The notes below the pieces were generated by a model. That model made no database searches. It was not told where the DNA came from and saw only the letters and a program-made list of their open reading frames with translations. From Moraxella caprae DSM 19149 (GTDB lineage: Bacteria; Pseudomonadota; Gammaproteobacteria; Pseudomonadales; Moraxellaceae), in NCBI RefSeq assembly GCF_000426885.1, contig NZ_KE384585.1, positions 2,270-48,484 on the forward strand: a DNA stretch of 46,215 nucleotides, written 5' to 3'. Position numbers and translations under genes: made by a program. The first letter of the stretch is position 1; every line of letters starts with the position of its first letter. Shown one piece after another: positions 42,673 to 46,215 of this stretch.

Positions 42673-44277
42673 ATGATTACCGAGTCTTTGGTGAATGTCT
42701 CACGGCTACAATTTGCCGTTACAGCATTATTTCACTTTTTGTTTATCCCTCTAACGCTTGGCATGACATGGCTACTTGTCATCATGGAGTCGGTATATGT
42801 CATCACAGGCAAAGAGATTTGGAAGGACATGACCCGATTTTGGGGCAAGCTCTTTGGCATCAACTTTGCCTTAGGCGTTACCACAGGCATTACGATGGAG
42901 TTTCAATTTGGGACGAACTGGGCGTATTATTCGCACTATGTCGGCGATGTGTTCGGAGCCCCCCTTGCCATTGAAGGCTTGATGGCATTTTTCTTAGAAT
43001 CCACGATGGTGGGGCTGTTTTTCTTTGGCTGGGAGCGAATGAGCCGTGTGCAACATCTCATCACCACCATACTCATGGCACTGGGAACCAACCTGTCGGC
43101 TCTGTGGATTTTGATTGCCAATGGCTGGATGCAAAACCCCGTGGGAGCAGAGTTTAACTACCAAACCATGCGTATGGAGATGACAAGCTTTACCGAGATT
43201 TTGCTAAACCCTGATGCCCAAAACAAATTTGTCCATACCGTCTCGGCAGGCTATACTGTTGGGGCGATGTTTGTGCTGTCGGTGTCGGCTTGGTATCTGC
43301 TCAAAGGGCGTGATGTCGCCTTTGCCAAACGCAGTTTTCATGTGGCGGCCGCCTTTGGCTTTGCGTCCATTTGTAGTACCATTGTGCTGGGTGATGAGTC
43401 GGGTTACTCCATCGGACTGGCTCAGCAGACCAAACTTGCCACCATGGAAGCGATGTGGGAGACCGAGCCTGCCCCTGCCAGTTTTAATCTTGTGGCACTC
43501 ATCAACGAAAAAGAAGAGAAAAACGACTGGGCGATACATATCCCCTATGCCATGGGTATCATTGGCACACGCTCGCTAGATAAGGAGATACTAGGCATTC
43601 ATGACATTAAGGAGATTAACGAAGAGCGAATCGTCAGCGGTATCTTTGCGGTGAGTGCCTTAGATGAGATGCGTGCGAGCATGGCAGACGGTAAGGCGGT
43701 CAATCCTGAGACACTGGCACAGTTTGAACATCACAAAAACGATTTGGGCTTTGGGCTACTACTCAAAAAATACACCCATGATGTTATCCAAGCCACCCCC
43801 GACATGGTCAAATCTGCCACCAATGACACCATTCCTAGGGTAACGCCCATGTTCTGGACGTTTCGTATCATGGTGGGCTTGGGCTTTTTGATGCTCGTAT
43901 TATTTTCCTTATCGCTGTTTTTCACCATTAAGGGCAATTTTATGGACAAAAAATGGCTGTTAAAATTTGCCGTCATCATGCTCCCTGCCCCGTGGATAGC
44001 TGCCGAAGCAGGTTGGTTCGTTGCCGAATATGGTCGTCAGCCGTGGACAGTGTACGGCGTGTTGCCCACGCATTTGTCGGTGTCTAACATCGCCATTAGT
44101 AACATGATATGGTCACTGATTGGCTTTGTGGTGTTTTATACCATTTTGTTTATCATTGAGATTTATCTCATGCAAAAATACGTCCGTCTGGGCCCTGCCA
44201 GTCTCGGCACAGGGCGGTATTTTGGCGAAAAAAGCGACAAAAACATCATCAATCCCAATGAATTTAAAGGAGTATAA
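42673..44277 (+). CDS. cydA: Cytochrome bd ubiquinol oxidase subunit I
   Basis: Heme-carrying subunit of the bd oxidase, which oxidises ubiquinol and reduces oxygen in the inner membrane. 534 aa, with a strong AGGAG. Heme-b/d ligand regions are ALFHFLFIPLTLGMTWLL (residue about 21) and KFVHTVSAGYTVGAMFVLS (about 185). GITMEFQFGTNWAYYSHYVG and FFLESTMVGLFFFGWERMS are typical. The quinol-binding Q-loop (about 255-385) is of the long type, as in E. coli. Helices near the C-terminus contain PAPWIAAEAGWFVAEYGRQP and PWTVYGVLPTHLSVS. It is the first gene of a three-gene operon. Confidence 0.98.
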   Translation: MITESLVNVSRLQFAVTALFHFLFIPLTLGMTWLLVIMESVYVITGKEIWKDMTRFWGKLFGINFALGVTTGITMEFQFGTNWAYYSHYVGDVFGAPLAIEGLMAFFLESTMVGLFFFGWERMSRVQHLITTILMALGTNLSALWILIANGWMQNPVGAEFNYQTMRMEMTSFTEILLNPDAQNKFVHTVSAGYTVGAMFVLSVSAWYLLKGRDVAFAKRSFHVAAAFGFASICSTIVLGDESGYSIGLAQQTKLATMEAMWETEPAPASFNLVALINEKEEKNDWAIHIPYAMGIIGTRSLDKEILGIHDIKEINEERIVSGIFAVSALDEMRASMADGKAVNPETLAQFEHHKNDLGFGLLLKKYTHDVIQATPDMVKSATNDTIPRVTPMFWTFRIMVGLGFLMLVLFSLSLFFTIKGNFMDKKWLLKFAVIMLPAPWIAAEAGWFVAEYGRQPWTVYGVLPTHLSVSNIAISNMIWSLIGFVVFYTILFIIEIYLMQKYVRLGPASLGTGRYFGEKSDKNIINPNEFKGV

Positions 44278-44279
44278 CC

Positions 44280-45419
44280 ATGTTATTTGATTATGAAACC
44301 CTAAAATTCATCTGGTGGCTCATCATCGGCATCCTACTCATTGGCTTTGCCATCATGGACGGTCATGACATGGGCGTGTGTAGTCTGTTGCCCTTTGTCG
44401 GCAAAACGGACAAAGAACGGCGTGTGGTCATCAACACCATTGGCGCTCATTGGGAAGGCAATCAGGTGTGGTTTATTACCGCAGGTGGGGCGATTTTTGC
44501 TGCCCTGCCCCTGCTGTACGCCACGGCATTTAGTGGCTTTTATTGGGCGTTAATGGCGGCACTGTGGGCGTTGTTTTTTCGACCTGTGGGGTTTAAATAC
44601 CGTAGCATGGTCAAAGATGAACGCTGGCGGACGGCATGGGACTGGGGGCTGTTTATCGGCTCGTTCGTCCCTGCCTTGATTTTTGGGGTGGCGTTTGGCA
44701 ACTTGTTTTTGGGTGTGCCATTTGGCTTTGACAATCAGCTTGTCTCTACTTATACCGGCTCGTTTTGGGACTTATTGTCGCCCTTTGCCCTGCTCTGCGG
44801 TCTGGTGAGTGCCTTTATGATGATAACCCAAGGCGGGGTGTATTTGGCTCATCGCACGGTCGATGACATCCAAACTCGCACCAAAAAATTAACCACCGTC
44901 TCTGCCGTCATCATGTCGGTGTTGTTTGTACTGGCAGGCTTTTGGGTGGCAAATCTTGACGGCTATGTCATCACCAGTTCGGTGGACAAAAACGCCTTGA
45001 TTGACCCCACGAGTAAGACCGTCATCACCGAGCAGGGGGCGTGGCTTGCTAACTTTAAGGCTCATGGAGCGTTGTGGTTATTTCCTGCCTTAGGCGTCAT
45101 CATGCCTATCATAGCGGTGCTTGCCATGAAAGCAGGACGCACCTTGACTGCCTTTGTGTTGTCTAGCGTGGGCGTGCTTGGGGTAATTATGACCGCAGGG
45201 GTCGCTTTATTCCCCTTTTATATGCCGTCATCGTCCGACCCCCGTTCGAGCCTAACCGTATGGGACAGCACGTCCAGTCAGCTCACGCTCATGGTGATGG
45301 TCTATGTGGTGGTCTTTATCCTGCCTGTGGTGGTCGGCTACACAAGCTGGGCGTACGCCATCATGCGGGGCAAGGTTACCAAAGCCTACATCAAAGAGAA
45401 CGAACATACACTATATTAG
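44280..45419 (+). CDS. cydB: Cytochrome bd ubiquinol oxidase subunit II
   Basis: Second integral membrane subunit, 379 aa, starting 3 bp after cydA. The N-terminus FIWWLIIGILLIGFAIMDGH, then DMGVCSLLPFVGKTD, is characteristic, as is GAHWEGNQVWFITAGGAIFA near residue 57. Other family regions are FRPVGFKYRSMV, GLVSAFMMITQGGVYLAHRT and FPFYMPSSSDPRSSLTVWDS (about 310-330). About eight or nine helices are visible. Confidence 0.98.
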   Translation: MLFDYETLKFIWWLIIGILLIGFAIMDGHDMGVCSLLPFVGKTDKERRVVINTIGAHWEGNQVWFITAGGAIFAALPLLYATAFSGFYWALMAALWALFFRPVGFKYRSMVKDERWRTAWDWGLFIGSFVPALIFGVAFGNLFLGVPFGFDNQLVSTYTGSFWDLLSPFALLCGLVSAFMMITQGGVYLAHRTVDDIQTRTKKLTTVSAVIMSVLFVLAGFWVANLDGYVITSSVDKNALIDPTSKTVITEQGAWLANFKAHGALWLFPALGVIMPIIAVLAMKAGRTLTAFVLSSVGVLGVIMTAGVALFPFYMPSSSDPRSSLTVWDSTSSQLTLMVMVYVVVFILPVVVGYTSWAYAIMRGKVTKAYIKENEHTLY

Positions 45420-45429
45420 GAGACAACTC

Positions 45430-45561
45430 ATGTGGTATTTTGCGTGGATATTGGGCTTAGGCTTTGCCGTACTGTTGGCGATTATCAGTGCCGTGTGGGT
45501 GGAGTTTGAAGACAGCCGAGAAAAGGCGTTTTATGGTAAGGATAAGAAGCGTGATGATTAG
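45430..45561 (+). CDS. cydX: Cytochrome bd oxidase small subunit CydX
   Basis: 43-aa single-helix subunit that stabilises the bd oxidase. The sequence MWYFAWILGLGFAVLLAIIS, with VWVEFEDSREK following, is the CydX pattern. The ATG at 45430 has AGGAG about 7 nt upstream and lies 10 bp after cydB. A longer open frame from 45304 overlaps cydB in another phase and is not used. Confidence 0.95.
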   Translation: MWYFAWILGLGFAVLLAIISAVWVEFEDSREKAFYGKDKKRDD

Positions 45562-45681
45562 ATGCGTTTTTTACTTTAACTTCAACCTTAACTTAACATG
45601 ATAGCGTATTGATTATTGGGTGATTGGTTGTGGATTTATAAGGGCAAATCACATTTGCTCTGTGATAAAGTCTTGATTTTT

Positions 45682-45741
45682 AGGCGAACAAATTGCCCCT
45701 ACACGCCCAAATTTTAACATATATCTTTATTGAGTAATACC
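45682..45741 (-). repeat. Family C short dispersed repeat
   Basis: AGGCGAACAAATTGCCCC and TACACGCCCAAATTTTAA followed by ATATATCTTTATTGAGTAAT. It matches 39370-39430 in the same orientation and 34408-34470 in the opposite one. Confidence 0.65.
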
Positions 45742-45819
45742 ATTTTTTAAACTGTCTGGGCAAATATGATTTTTCCCTTGATAAATCAATTACTTATATA
45801 ATCAGCCATAAAATCAAAC

Positions 45820-45845
45820 ATCGGACAAAATATCGTCCGATTTTT
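45820..45845 (+). terminator. Terminator, probably of cydABX
   Basis: Stem ATCGGAC / GTCCGAT with an 8-nt loop and T-run. Confidence 0.75.
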
Positions 45846-45918
45846 CACAATCCCAATAACAAACCCTGCCAACAGATGAACCGACCCCCAAATCTTAGAC
45901 ACAAGATTAAAGGTTAGG

Positions 45919-46215
45919 TGTTAGAAACAGTCGCGTTATTTACAGTATTAAGGTAAAATACTGCAAATGAACATACACAAAAACACAAGACTGCTTCCCC
46001 ACCATAGGGAAGCCATTTGGACTGCTTACCACAAAAACAAGCAATCAGTGACTTCACTGGCACTCGAGTACAAAGTATCAAGACCTACCATTTACAAGGT
46101 CTTAAAACTTGCTCGTGTTAAACTGCTTAAACCCCAAACCAGTACCAACAATCGCTTTAAACAAGCCAAGTATGGCATTAAACGCTTAGCTAAGATTGAA
46201 AAGTCCATTCAAGAC
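45919..46215 (+). mobile_element. Left part of an IS481-type insertion sequence, cut by the window edge
   Basis: A transposase gene starts at 45967. The upstream TGTTAGAAACAG at 45919 begins with the TGT that IS481-family ends have, so I place the left end there provisionally. The right end and target duplication are outside the window. Confidence 0.55.
45967..46215 (+). CDS. IS481-family transposase, N-terminal 83 codons
   Basis: Begins MNIHKNTRLLPHHREAIWTA and continues with a helix-turn-helix (SLALEYKVSRPTIYKVLKLA), then RFKQAKYGIKRLAKIEKSIQ. This N-terminal HTH followed by a basic linker is that of IS481 transposases; the DDE catalytic domain would follow beyond the edge. The frame stays open to the last base. 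Confidence 0.85.
   Translation, partial: MNIHKNTRLLPHHREAIWTAYHKNKQSVTSLALEYKVSRPTIYKVLKLARVKLLKPQTSTNNRFKQAKYGIKRLAKIEKSIQD

Larger units (their letters stand above)
45562..45966. other. Gap after cydX with repeats and terminator
   Basis: No gene. It contains a short GGGCAAAT...ATTTGC palindrome (about 45640), a family C copy (45682-45741), a sequence related to 6417-6440 in reverse (45768-45806), a terminator, and the presumed left end of the IS element. Confidence 0.6.

Noticed and set aside
45304-45561. 85-codon frame overlapping cydB
   Set aside because: Only its last 43 codons make a real protein (CydX), which has its own start and ribosome binding site.

Overview
The window looks like chromosome of a gamma-proteobacterium of the family Moraxellaceae, most likely a Moraxella species. 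The reasons are the gene repertoire (a Gcr-type membrane protein, PIF1-like helicase, NarK, tandem WG-repeat proteins, a YadA/UspA-type trimeric autotransporter), the AT-rich intergenic DNA and dense small dispersed repeats. The genus is an inference from overall resemblance; no rRNA gene is present to confirm it.

Layout. At 1-3905 (minus) lies the first 1301 codons of a very large trimeric autotransporter adhesin that runs off the left edge. An AT-rich upstream region with two small mobile elements follows, then narK (minus) and mltF (minus). On the plus strand come an acyl-CoA dehydrogenase (8857-10629) and a compact Gcr-like / PIF1-like helicase / GAPDH-like operon (10857-16095), then an unknown 214-aa protein. 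recR and ybaB (minus) form the usual pair. ubiH, rpoD, a DUF493 gene, sbcD, sbcC and ppk2 follow on the plus strand, then fetAB, a DUF815 ATPase, an ODP-like metallo-beta-lactamase-fold protein (minus), tsaB, uppP, rsmJ, a small membrane-anchored protein, purD, and an lrgA/lrgB pair. Two tandem WG-repeat secreted proteins (minus), a pirin, the cydABX terminal oxidase operon and the start of an IS481-type transposase complete the window.

Most genes are housekeeping: DNA repair (recR, sbcCD, PIF1-like helicase), transcription (rpoD), tRNA/rRNA modification (tsaB, rsmJ), cell wall recycling (uppP, mltF), respiration (ubiH, cydABX, narK), phosphate and metal homeostasis (ppk2, fetAB). The accessory parts are the adhesin, the WG-repeat pair and the terminal IS.

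The most interesting content is in the intergenic DNA. Family A is a 132-133 bp element present five times (3946-4077, 8517-8649, 17023-17155, 19806-19938, 28276-28408). Every copy is bounded by a perfect 8-bp direct repeat, so it is a non-autonomous transposable element, and it carries an internal REP-like hairpin. Family B is a 139-279 bp element with GGGCGTGCC-type inverted ends (18175-18453, 21992-22130, 22526-22744, 33182-33387). It has an optional internal module whose central hairpin is kept with different base pairs in three copies. One family B copy carries a further nested inverted-repeat insert, and another starts exactly at the stop codon of the DUF493 gene. A third family (C) of short repeats is scattered in several gaps. 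I saw no tRNA, rRNA, CRISPR array, prophage or recognisable riboswitch.
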